A stretch of DNA of 38,106 nt from Verrucomicrobiia bacterium (GTDB taxonomy: Bacteria > Verrucomicrobiota > Verrucomicrobiia > Limisphaerales > UBA11358), in contig JASHPN010000399.1 in the NCBI GenBank assembly GCA_030038175.1, forward strand, positions 1-38,106, in the 5' to 3' direction. Position 1 is the stretch's first letter, and each line of letters opens with the position of its first letter. Positions 25,019 through 33,560 of this stretch are shown here, in pieces. The notes below the pieces were generated by a model. It ran no database searches and was not told where the DNA came from. It saw only the letters and a list, made by a program, of their open reading frames with translations. The position numbers were made by a program, and so were the translations under genes.

Positions 25019-27901
25019 TCACGTTCCGCGCGCTTCTCGCCTCGACAAACGAATCGGCGATTCATTGAATTGATAACTTCCCGCGTTCACCAGGCAACAA
25101 ACAGACGAATCTTCACCCGAAACGGCCAGCACTCCCGGATCGGTGATCCCGGGTTTTGGAGGCCAAAGTTCTCTTCCGGATTCCGTGACGATAAAATCGC
25201 CGTTAGTCAGTTTGGGAACATAGACGGAAGCCCGTGTGTTGGGGGGAACCATCACCGAAAGATCAAACGCTCCGTCCGCTTTCTTTTCCCACCGTGTCTT
25301 AATGAGTCCTTTCACCGTGGGAACTGTGCCTTCGGCGAAAGTGAGGCCGCTCGTATCGGGCCGGATATCAAACGTGGCAAATCCCCCGCTGGTGGGTTGA
25401 ATGCCGCTGATATATTTCAGAAAGAGATAGCCCGGGTAGGCGGTCCAGGCGTGGTTCACTTCTCCCCGGCCGGGAACGAAGCTTTCGCCATTGGCCTGGT
25501 TCCCCTCCAGCATGAAACGATAGCGTTCCAGGTCGCGAACCACCAAAGCCCCTCCACCCGCATTCAACATCCCGCTGTAAAACGCGTCACCGCCGTAGCC
25601 GCCGAGATTTGGTCGTCCCGCTCTTTCCATCGCGGCGAGAACCGCCGGTTTGGCCGCCTCCGGAACAAGGTCAAAACGCATTGCCCATGCCGAGGCCAGC
25701 GGAAACATTTCTTTGCGATCCGTGCTGGCAAGATAAAACGTGCCGTTAAAAAGACGCGAGTTGATGCCGGCTTTGACTGCCTCAGCCTGCCGCAGATAAT
25801 CGTAACTTTGATTCTTCTCTCCCAACACGGCGGAAATATGGGAGGCGATGCAAAGGTTTTCATAATACTGGCAGGCCGTGGCAATGTTGTAACCGCCGCC
25901 GGGCATGTTGCCGCCGGCGTATTCGGAAATGCGCCAGCCGGGAGGATCGATTAACTTTGTCTCCGGATCCTGATAGCGCCTGAGCCATTCCATAAAGCGC
26001 GCCAGGCGCGGCGCCATCTCTCGGAGGAGTGTTTCATCTCCGGAAAACAGGTACTGTTGCCAAAGCAACATGGGCCAATACATGGACCATTCCGGTATGC
26101 AACGCGATCGCTGCGCCGGGCAGCAGGCCGGGAAATCTCCGTTTGGCAATTGTTCGGCGGCATAATCCCGGACAATTTTATCCAGCATCATGGTATCGCG
26201 ATCATTGTAGAGCAGCACATTCCCGATGTTCCAGCTGTCGGCCGTCCATTGCGACTGCTCGCGGTTGGCGTCCACGCTGATTATTCCCTGTTGGACGTTT
26301 TGCCGCGCGCTTCGCTCGCACATTTTATAAATTTGATTGAGTAAATCGCTGGAACAGCGGAAGCGCCCGGCCACGTCAGCGTCGCTGTAAGCCCAAATTC
26401 CCCGCACATCCGCCGTCTGCAAAACGCCGGCATAACCTGTAATTCTGATGACTTCAAAGGACGTGTGCCGTCCGAAATCCGGCTTCCAGGTTTCCTCGCC
26501 GCCGCGGCAGTGATATTCGTCCCAGCCGGCGGGATATTGTTCTCCGGCCATTTGAAAATATTCCAGGCGCACGACATCGCCCGGATGGTTTGCATGCATC
26601 GTCAACTTGGGCCAGCCGTTGATGCATCGCCCGAAGTCCACGAGCCATGCCCCGTTTGTTGCTGTAAGATTGACCGGTTTAAGCTCGGCCTGTTCGTGTT
26701 CCATCGGCGCCACTTGGGCAAATAGATGATAATTGGACAGGCCCATCACCGTAGCGGGCGCCCAGCCGGAATCGTCAAAATCTGCTTTCTGCCAGCCCGC
26801 CGGTTCACGGCGCGCGTCGAATTGGATAGCCGGACGATTAGTCGAACCGGTGGCTCCGCCATAATTCTCAAAGGTTGTGTGAACATCGGTCCTGACGACC
26901 ACGGTGGCCGATGCCAGGCGCGGATCGTCCAAATCGCTGGCGGCCACAGTTCCCGTGCTCGTTGGACGGAGTCCTGGCCGGGTCCGTCTCCGCCGTCCGG
27001 CGCTGGAGCTGAAATACATCGCGTTGGTTTCGATAAATCCCGTGCGCGCCAGAACTTTCCAGGAACTATCGCTGGCAATCGTGGCCGACGAGCCGTCCGG
27101 GTACGAAAGCCGCGCTTCGAGCAAAAACGCCGGCCGGCCAATCACGCCGCCGTTATTCCAAATGCCCTGCCAATGTCCGATGGCCGCAAACACATTCGTC
27201 CCGGTTTCGATCAGTTTGGTGATGTCATAGGCATTATATTGCCCGTGAAAATACGGATCACATCGGGCCGGTCCCTGGCCGAGAAGCCGGCCGTTGCAAT
27301 ACAGCTCATATTCGTCGTGCGCGGTGACATAGACCTTGGCCAACCCGGGCCTCTGGCCAACTACGAATGTTTTTCGAAAATAAGCAAAGTTGTTCAAATT
27401 CGTGGTTCCATCCCAGATATATTGCGCCGTCCAATCGTTGCGGTTGAGCCCGGTATCAAAATAAGCCGAAAAGCTATAAGGACCGGGCCGGCCATCCTGG
27501 TTCCAGATTCTCACCTTCCACCAAAATCGGGTTGCTGCGGGCAATGCTTTGCCCGTGTACGGAACGGAAGCAGATTGGTCCGAGGCCACCTTGCCGCTGT
27601 CCCACCAAATGGATGGCGAAACCGCCGAAGCGTCCGGACGGTTCGAAGAGATAACGATTTGATAAGCCGTCTGTCTCTCTTGCCGGCCACTGTCCGGAGA
27701 CATCCAGGTAAACCGCGGCGTGTCTCGATCAATGGCCGCCGGATGATTCACGCCATTAACGAGAAGCCCCACCGGAGCCGGCGGCTTCGGATACGGGTTT
27801 TGTGGAAGGGTCGCGTGGCCAACCTGGCTGGAAAGGGCAATGCCGTTCAGAAAAAGCGCAGCCAGGACAAAATGGCGGCTGAGGCGTGCCGTTAAATTCA
27901 T
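25019..27901 (-). CDS. Alpha-L-rhamnosidase-like protein (GH78-like) with signal peptide
   Basis: PVGLLVNGVNHPAAIDRDTPRFTWMSP; AATRFWWKVRIWNQDG; (alpha/alpha)6-type region SVDANREQSQWTADSWNIGNVLLYNDRDTMMLDKIVRDYAAEQLPNGDFP. Start MNLTARLSRHFVLAALFL at 27901 preferred. Confidence 0.85.
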   Translation of the reverse strand: MNLTARLSRHFVLAALFLNGIALSSQVGHATLPQNPYPKPPAPVGLLVNGVNHPAAIDRDTPRFTWMSPDSGRQERQTAYQIVISSNRPDASAVSPSIWWDSGKVASDQSASVPYTGKALPAATRFWWKVRIWNQDGRPGPYSFSAYFDTGLNRNDWTAQYIWDGTTNLNNFAYFRKTFVVGQRPGLAKVYVTAHDEYELYCNGRLLGQGPARCDPYFHGQYNAYDITKLIETGTNVFAAIGHWQGIWNNGGVIGRPAFLLEARLSYPDGSSATIASDSSWKVLARTGFIETNAMYFSSSAGRRRRTRPGLRPTSTGTVAASDLDDPRLASATVVVRTDVHTTFENYGGATGSTNRPAIQFDARREPAGWQKADFDDSGWAPATVMGLSNYHLFAQVAPMEHEQAELKPVNLTATNGAWLVDFGRCINGWPKLTMHANHPGDVVRLEYFQMAGEQYPAGWDEYHCRGGEETWKPDFGRHTSFEVIRITGYAGVLQTADVRGIWAYSDADVAGRFRCSSDLLNQIYKMCERSARQNVQQGIISVDANREQSQWTADSWNIGNVLLYNDRDTMMLDKIVRDYAAEQLPNGDFPACCPAQRSRCIPEWSMYWPMLLWQQYLFSGDETLLREMAPRLARFMEWLRRYQDPETKLIDPPGWRISEYAGGNMPGGGYNIATACQYYENLCIASHISAVLGEKNQSYDYLRQAEAVKAGINSRLFNGTFYLASTDRKEMFPLASAWAMRFDLVPEAAKPAVLAAMERAGRPNLGGYGGDAFYSGMLNAGGGALVVRDLERYRFMLEGNQANGESFVPGRGEVNHAWTAYPGYLFLKYISGIQPTSGGFATFDIRPDTSGLTFAEGTVPTVKGLIKTRWEKKADGAFDLSVMVPPNTRASVYVPKLTNGDFIVTESGRELWPPKPGITDPGVLAVSGEDSSVCCLVNAGSYQFNESPIRLSRREARGT

Positions 27902-27908
27902 ACCGGGC

Positions 27909-28958
27909 TTACTTGTCCGACAATTCTTTTTGAATCCGTCCGGCGATTTCAATAAAGGCCTTTCCCGCGGGATGATTCGGCGCGGAAACCACGATGGGCA
28001 TCCCGGCGTCGCCGCCTTCGCGGATTTCAGTGAAAATCGGCACTTCGCCAAGAAATGTCAGGGCCTGCCGCGATGCTTCCTGTTTTCCGCCGCCGTGCCC
28101 GAAAATTTCTACGCGCTCCCCGTTCGGCGTGGTAAAATAACTCATGTTCTCAACAATCCCCAATATCGGCACATTGACCTTTTGAAACATCGCCACCCCT
28201 TTACGCACGACTCCCAGGGACGCTTCCTGCGGAGTAGTCACAATGATCCCGCCGTGCAAAGGGACCGTTTGGCAAAGTGAAAGTTGCGCATCCCCCGTTC
28301 CCGGCGGCAAATCCACCAGCAGAAAATCCAGTTCGCCCCATTCAACCGCGTGTAAAAACTGCTGGATTGTCTTGGTAATCATCGGTCCACGCCAGATGAC
28401 CGGCTGGTCATCGTCCAGCAGCAGGCCGATGCTCATGACTTTTACGCCATGTCCAACGGGCGGAACGAGTTGTTCCGCCGGACTGACCGCAGGTTTCTCA
28501 TGAACCCCCATCATCAAAGGAATGCTGGGACCGTAAATATCGCAATCCAACAGGCCGGTTTTTGCGCCTAAATGTTGCAAAGCGCACGCCAGATTGGCCG
28601 CGCACGTGGATTTGCCCACGCCGCCTTTGCCGCTGGCCACGGCGATGACCCGTTTAACGCCTGGAACCCGCGCCTGGTTGGCAAAGGGATTGGTCGTTCC
28701 CGGCGCCGGACCGGCTGCGGGGACTTTTATTTCAACGTGGACCCGCTGGACCCCGGGCAAATCTTTTAGCGCCAGCTCGGCATCCGTCCGGATCTGCTGC
28801 GCTGCTTCGCCATTGGCGGAAGGCAGTTGCAGCGAGACGCTCACCGCGCCGTTTGCGGCGGAAATCTCCTTCACCAGCCCAAACGAGACAATATCGCGCG
28901 AATAACCGGGATATCTGACCGTCTTGAGCGCATCCAAAATCGTTTCTTGCGAAAGCAT
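27909..28958 (-). CDS. apbC: Mrp/NBP35 family ATP-binding protein (ApbC) with DUF59 N-terminal domain
   Basis: VIAVASGKGGVGKSTCAANLACALQHLGAKTGLLDCDIYGPSIPLMMG; FLLVDLPPGTGDAQLSLCQTVPLHGGIIVTTPQEASL; N-terminal DUF59-like region. Confidence 0.95.
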   Translation of the reverse strand: MLSQETILDALKTVRYPGYSRDIVSFGLVKEISAANGAVSVSLQLPSANGEAAQQIRTDAELALKDLPGVQRVHVEIKVPAAGPAPGTTNPFANQARVPGVKRVIAVASGKGGVGKSTCAANLACALQHLGAKTGLLDCDIYGPSIPLMMGVHEKPAVSPAEQLVPPVGHGVKVMSIGLLLDDDQPVIWRGPMITKTIQQFLHAVEWGELDFLLVDLPPGTGDAQLSLCQTVPLHGGIIVTTPQEASLGVVRKGVAMFQKVNVPILGIVENMSYFTTPNGERVEIFGHGGGKQEASRQALTFLGEVPIFTEIREGGDAGMPIVVSAPNHPAGKAFIEIAGRIQKELSDK

Positions 28959-29153
28959 CCGGCAACCAAAATGCCACTCATGCAGGCGGACGCCAATTCT
29001 ATTTCACCATGAGAATTGCAATGTCTTTTTGCAAATCGCCCGGCATTGCCATGACCATGATTCGAGTTCCTTTGCAAAATTCAATGATTGAACGCGGCAT
29101 TTCTTATGCTGGAGGTTCGCCACACATATTAAAGGCACAAATCCGGCGATACT

Positions 29154-29336
29154 ATGACAAAACAAGAGACGCAATCAGCGGAAGACCTGGACCGCATCGA
29201 ACAGGTAAATTTACAGCACAACATCAACATTTTTGAAATTAAAGCAGATGTGTGGGAAGCGCCCCCCCTGGTCGCGCCGATACTCGTTCATCACCAGATG
29301 ATCCACCGTCAGCAGTATTACACCGGCGACGCCTGA
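29154..29336 (+). CDS. Small hypothetical protein (60 aa)
   Basis: ATG ORF MTKQETQSAEDLDRIEQVNLQHNINIFEIKADVWEAPPLVAPILVHHQMIHRQQYYTGDA; no family recognised. Confidence 0.3.
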   Translation: MTKQETQSAEDLDRIEQVNLQHNINIFEIKADVWEAPPLVAPILVHHQMIHRQQYYTGDA

Positions 29337-29354
29337 CTTATGCGCGGGGAGCAT

Positions 29355-29393
29355 ACGCGCCCGCGCGTGTGCCCGAACGCGCCCGCGCGTTCG
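29355..29393. repeat. Two copies of the self-complementary 14-mer ACGCGCCCGCGCGT
   Basis: Copies at 29355..29368 and 29377..29390; the second sits in a 20-nt palindrome CGAACGCGC-CC-GCGCGTTCG (29374..29393). Confidence 0.8.
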
Positions 29394-29402
29394 AGAATCT
29401 GG

Positions 29403-31157
29403 TTACTTCTTAAAATAAAGCTCTTCCGCGTTCCATGTGACTTGATAATAGCTCAGCGCGGTTGGGCGCACGTTTCCGATGTCCGGCCGGATGGCCGCGT
29501 AATAAATAGGCGTAACGGTAAAGATCAGCGGTTGTTCGTCGGCCATAATCTCCTGGACTTCATTGAAATCCTTTTCGCGCGCGGCCAGGTCGAGCGTTTG
29601 CATTTGCGCGTCCATCAAATAATCCATCCGCGCTTCCCAGGAGGTTGAAGGAGTTTTCTGTTGGGGAAACCAATAATGGTCATAACCGCTGGATTTGAGG
29701 TTATTCATCAATCCGTAAGGGTCCGTTCCGGTGTCGGAATAATTGCCCATCAAAACGCACTCATAATCGAACGTGTCGTCAATTTTGGTAATGAGCGTGT
29801 CGAAATTGATTGGCTGGAAGATAACCTGGAGGCCGAGTTTTTGAAGTTCCGAAGTAATCAGAACGCAGGTCTTAATCCGCTCGTTGTTCTCGATGTCGGT
29901 ATTGAAAACAAAAACGATTTTATTGCCGTTGGAATCGGTCAAAAACGCGTCGCCATTTCGCCTTTCGATCCCGATTTCTTTCAACAGTTCCAGCGCCTTC
30001 GCCGGGTCATAGGGATAGGTCTTTGTTTTGGGATCATACCAATTCTGATAGCCGGAGGTCATCAATCCGTATTGCGGAACGCCGCGATCGTCGTCAACGG
30101 CCTTGAGAATCGCGTTGCGGTCAATCGCATAGGAGACCGCCTGGCGAAATTTTTCGTTGCGAAACCATTTTAATTTGACCGGGTCCACGTAAGGTTTTCC
30201 CGTGTGAGGATTAATGCTGGTGTTTTCGTTGAACCAAAAAAACGTGGTCATCAGTCCGATACCCGGTTCGAGGAGATTGATTTTGCCTTGAGCGGAAGCG
30301 GCCTTGAACTCGTCGTAATCGTACGGATAAATGGAATCAACCGCGTCGCTTTCACCGGCCAAAAAATTGAGATCCTGCGCGTTATAATCCGGCACGGTGG
30401 AAAAGATGATTTCATCAAAATAGGGAAGCCGCGTGCCGTTTGTGTCCACTTCAATGAAGTAGGGATTGCGTTGCAGCACGGCGTATTGGCCCTGTTTATA
30501 TTCCTTAAGGCAATACGGCCCCTCACCCACGATGTCAGCCGGCTTCCAATCCACTCCATAAGCCGCCGGGAAACTGGCATTCGCATATTTCGCCAGAACG
30601 TGTTTGGGGTAGATCGGTACCGTGCTGGCAAACGCCTGCAAAAAAGGCGCGAAGACTTCCGGAGTGACGACTTGAACCGTCAGGTCATCGAGCTTGCTCA
30701 CCACAAACTTTTTGCCATCCACAATAAATTCGTCCCGCACCCAGTTCGGGATTTCCGGGTTATAGATGATATCGTTCCACGTAAAGACCACATCGTCGGC
30801 CGTGAGCGGCGACCCATCGCTCCAATAGAGGTTCTTTCGCAGTTTAAACGTCCAGGTTTTGCCGTCGGGCGAATTGGTCCAGGATTCCGCCAGGGCCGGT
30901 TTGACCGTCTGGGTGGGCACGTCGAAGTTCAGCAGCCCCCAAAACATGAACCGTCCGATATAGCGCGAGGCCAATTCGTCGGCCACGAGATAATTAAAAG
31001 TTTTTGGTTCGCGAAGTTCGCACACGACAAACCGGCCGCCGCGATTGCCCGGCGGACAATTAACCACCACCGGCGGATCCGGAAGCGGATAGTTTGCCTC
31101 AGGTTTTTGCGGAGAAGTCGATTGCCTGCCGCACCCCGCCACGCAAAACGCCGCCAT
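29403..31157 (-). CDS. Extracellular solute-binding lipoprotein family 5 (peptide ABC transporter), paralog 1; true start uncertain
   Basis: Lipobox VAGC; NSPDGKTWTFKLRKNLYWSDGSPLTADDVVFTWNDI typical of SBP_bac_5. Frame is open upstream to 31424 through repeat DNA; 31157 is the nearest in-frame ATG and may not be the real start. Confidence 0.88.
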   Translation of the reverse strand: MAAFCVAGCGRQSTSPQKPEANYPLPDPPVVVNCPPGNRGGRFVVCELREPKTFNYLVADELASRYIGRFMFWGLLNFDVPTQTVKPALAESWTNSPDGKTWTFKLRKNLYWSDGSPLTADDVVFTWNDIIYNPEIPNWVRDEFIVDGKKFVVSKLDDLTVQVVTPEVFAPFLQAFASTVPIYPKHVLAKYANASFPAAYGVDWKPADIVGEGPYCLKEYKQGQYAVLQRNPYFIEVDTNGTRLPYFDEIIFSTVPDYNAQDLNFLAGESDAVDSIYPYDYDEFKAASAQGKINLLEPGIGLMTTFFWFNENTSINPHTGKPYVDPVKLKWFRNEKFRQAVSYAIDRNAILKAVDDDRGVPQYGLMTSGYQNWYDPKTKTYPYDPAKALELLKEIGIERRNGDAFLTDSNGNKIVFVFNTDIENNERIKTCVLITSELQKLGLQVIFQPINFDTLITKIDDTFDYECVLMGNYSDTGTDPYGLMNNLKSSGYDHYWFPQQKTPSTSWEARMDYLMDAQMQTLDLAAREKDFNEVQEIMADEQPLIFTVTPIYYAAIRPDIGNVRPTALSYYQVTWNAEELYFKK

Positions 31158-31220
31158 CAATAATACTGCGTGGAAAACCCACTTTACCGGCGAAAATTTT
31201 TCGGCGCAGCCGCAAACTGA

Positions 31221-31291
31221 AAACCCCGGAGGGGTGACGGAAAGTAGCCCGGGGTAAGCGAGTCTTCGAGCGCCACCCCGGGTCTGTGACG
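31221..31291. repeat. Dispersed-repeat-like palindromic element AACCCCGGAGGGGTGACGG...AGCCCGGGGT...ACCCCGGGTCT
   Basis: CCCCGGAGGGG mini-palindrome and long inverted repeat CCCGGGGT/ACCCCGGG, in the gap between two tandem SBP genes. Confidence 0.65.
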
Positions 31292-31450
31292 TCCCATATT
31301 CCGCCGCTAATTGCGAAGCCGCGCGATAGCGCGAGTCTGATCTGCGGTAAAATTCATAAACGCCGTCCCGTTCCGCCGAAGGCACAAAGGCACAGCGGTC
31401 AAAGATCCTCTGGATTTTTAACATATTTTTCTCTGCGCCTCGATTGCCAA

Positions 31451-33271
31451 TTATTTTTTATAGTACAATTCTTCCGCATTCCAGGTGGCAATATTGCCGC
31501 CCAACGCCGCTGGCCGCACGTTGCCGACATCCGAACGGATCGCCGCGTACAAATCGGGAATGACCAGAAAGATCATGGGTTGTTGTTCGGCGAGGATTTT
31601 CTGGACTTCATCGTAATCTTTTACGCGCTCCGCCATGTCCAGCGTTTCACTCTGGGCATCCATCAAATAATCAATCCGGGCTTCCCACGGTGTTGAAGGC
31701 GTCTTTTCGCGCGGGAACCATTCATGCGTATAACCGCTCGATTGCAGGATATTCATATTGTCGCAGGGATCGGCAACCTGCTGTGGGCCCATGGTGATCA
31801 GGGCGCAATCGTAATTGAAAGTATCGTCCAGCCTCGACATGAGCGTATTAAACTCAATCGGTTGAAAAATGACTTTCATCCCGAGTTTTTGCAGGTCAGC
31901 CGCAATGAGCACCCCGGTTTTTTCTTTCGAACTGTTGCCGGTATTGGTGTTGAGCACAAATTCAATTCGGTGCCCGCCGGCGTCAGTCAAAAAAGTATCG
32001 CCATTCCGCCTTTCGATTCCGATTTCCTTCAATAACTCAAGGGCCATTTGAGGGTCGTAGGGATAGGTTCTGGTATTCGGGTCGTACCATTGTTTGTCGC
32101 CCGGAGTTTCCGGCCCGAACTCAGGCAGCCCGCGGCCCGAATAGACCGATTGGAGGATGGCCTGGCGGTTTATTCCACAGGAAACAGCCTGCCGAAACTT
32201 CGCATTTCGAAACCATTGCAATTTAACCGGATCCACATACGGCTTGCCGTTCTGATCCATGTTGGTGTTCTGGTTGAAACACAAAAAGCGCATTTCCAGG
32301 CCGACGCCCGGATCAAGAAAATTGAATTTGCCCTGGTCCGCCCCCGACTTGAAGGTGTCATACGCGTAAGGATAAATCCATTCATCCACGTCGCCTTCCC
32401 CGCTTAAAAAGCGCAGCGACATGGCGTCAAAGTCGGGCACGACTGGAAAGATCAGATCGTCAAAGTAAGGCAGGCGGGTCCCGTTGGTGTCCACTTCGAG
32501 AAAATAAGGATTCCGTTCCAGAATCGTGTATTGCGCGGCCTTATATTCTTTCAAACAATACGGACCGCTGCCGACGATGTCTGCCGGTTTCCAATTGACG
32601 CTATACGCCGACTCAAAGGCTCCATCGGCGACCGATTTTTCCAAAATATGCTTTGGCAAAATTTTGGTGGTCCCAAATTCGGACAAAAACGGCGCATAAA
32701 CTTCCGGCGTCTCCACCTGGACCGTCAAATCATCCACTTTGCTGACCTTGAATGGCTTGCCATTGATGATGAACATGTCACGCGTGACATTATTGATGGC
32801 GGGGTTGAAAATAACGTCATTCCAGGTAAACACCACGTCATCCGCCGTCAGCGGCGCCCCGTCGCTCCAACGCAGGTTTTTCCGCAAACGTAACGTCCAT
32901 GTTTTGCCGTCAGGCGAATTGGTCCAGAAATCCGCCAAACCGGGTTCCACCGTCTGGTTCTGCTGATCAAAATTCAGCAGCCCCCAAAACATGAACCGGA
33001 TAATCTCATAGGAGGACTGCTCGTTTTGAGTAATCGGATTGAAGGTCTTGGGATCGCCAATCTCGCTGATAATAAACTTTCCCCCGCGGATCCCTGGCTG
33101 GCAATTCGCCACCACCGGCGGGTCCGGAAGCGGATAATTTGCCGCCGGCTTGGGCGATGAAGCCGATTGCCTGCCGCATCCGGCCAGGCAACCCGCCGCC
33201 ATCAGCAATAAAACTGCGTAAAAAGTCCCCTTTCTTTTTGAAAATACCTTGGGACCCTGAACCTTCGCCAC
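31451..33271 (-). CDS. Extracellular solute-binding lipoprotein family 5, paralog 2; true start uncertain
   Basis: Lipobox LAGCGRQ; TNSPDGKTWTLRLRKNLRWSDGAPLTADDVVFTWNDVIFNP. ORF extends to 33589 through repeat DNA; an in-frame GTG at 33271 is one possible start. Confidence 0.88.
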   Translation of the reverse strand: MAKVQGPKVFSKRKGTFYAVLLLMAAGCLAGCGRQSASSPKPAANYPLPDPPVVANCQPGIRGGKFIISEIGDPKTFNPITQNEQSSYEIIRFMFWGLLNFDQQNQTVEPGLADFWTNSPDGKTWTLRLRKNLRWSDGAPLTADDVVFTWNDVIFNPAINNVTRDMFIINGKPFKVSKVDDLTVQVETPEVYAPFLSEFGTTKILPKHILEKSVADGAFESAYSVNWKPADIVGSGPYCLKEYKAAQYTILERNPYFLEVDTNGTRLPYFDDLIFPVVPDFDAMSLRFLSGEGDVDEWIYPYAYDTFKSGADQGKFNFLDPGVGLEMRFLCFNQNTNMDQNGKPYVDPVKLQWFRNAKFRQAVSCGINRQAILQSVYSGRGLPEFGPETPGDKQWYDPNTRTYPYDPQMALELLKEIGIERRNGDTFLTDAGGHRIEFVLNTNTGNSSKEKTGVLIAADLQKLGMKVIFQPIEFNTLMSRLDDTFNYDCALITMGPQQVADPCDNMNILQSSGYTHEWFPREKTPSTPWEARIDYLMDAQSETLDMAERVKDYDEVQKILAEQQPMIFLVIPDLYAAIRSDVGNVRPAALGGNIATWNAEELYYKK

Positions 33272-33351
33272 CGCGCCTGCGTTCCTTATTGCGTAGGAGC
33301 CGACGCCCGCCGCGCCATAGCCTGGCGAAGGCGGGTGAGGAGGCTCTGACT
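33267..33351. repeat. Dispersed element GCCACCGCGC..GCGTAGGAGCCGACG[30-nt palindrome]TGAGGAGGCTCTGACT
   Basis: Matches the copy at 37913..37963 except for an extra 30 nt (33306..33335). Confidence 0.85.
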
Positions 33352-33412
33352 GATCTGGTCCATGATCTCTCGATTGCGCTTGCGTTTTGGAGTGCGGCGG
33401 CAAGCAAAGCGC

Positions 33413-33490
33413 GACGCCGCTTTTGAACGACATGCGCTCTTTGAGAACGAATTTGTCGGCGGACGAGCAGCAGCATTCCAAAGCGGCGTC
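33413..33490. repeat. Inverted repeat GACGCCGCTTT (33413..33423) / AAAGCGGCGTC (33480..33490)
   Basis: Perfect 11-bp arms with 56-nt spacer; the left arm is part of the imperfect palindrome GTGCGGCGGCAAGCAAAGCGCGACGCCGC. Confidence 0.7.
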
Positions 33491-33560
33491 ACAGCCACCG
33501 CGGTCCAGGACCTTCGGCGATCCAATCGGCTTATTGAAAAATCGAAATTTCACTGCCGAT

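Noticed and set aside
26726-27895. 389-aa plus-strand ORF
   Set aside because: Antisense of the rhamnosidase gene, which has clear family motifs and a signal peptide.
29355-29393. Possible CRISPR-like direct repeats
   Set aside because: Only two 14-nt copies with an 8-nt gap, no array and no cas genes.
30204-31163. 319-aa plus-strand ORF
   Set aside because: Antisense of the SBP paralog 1; no independent support.
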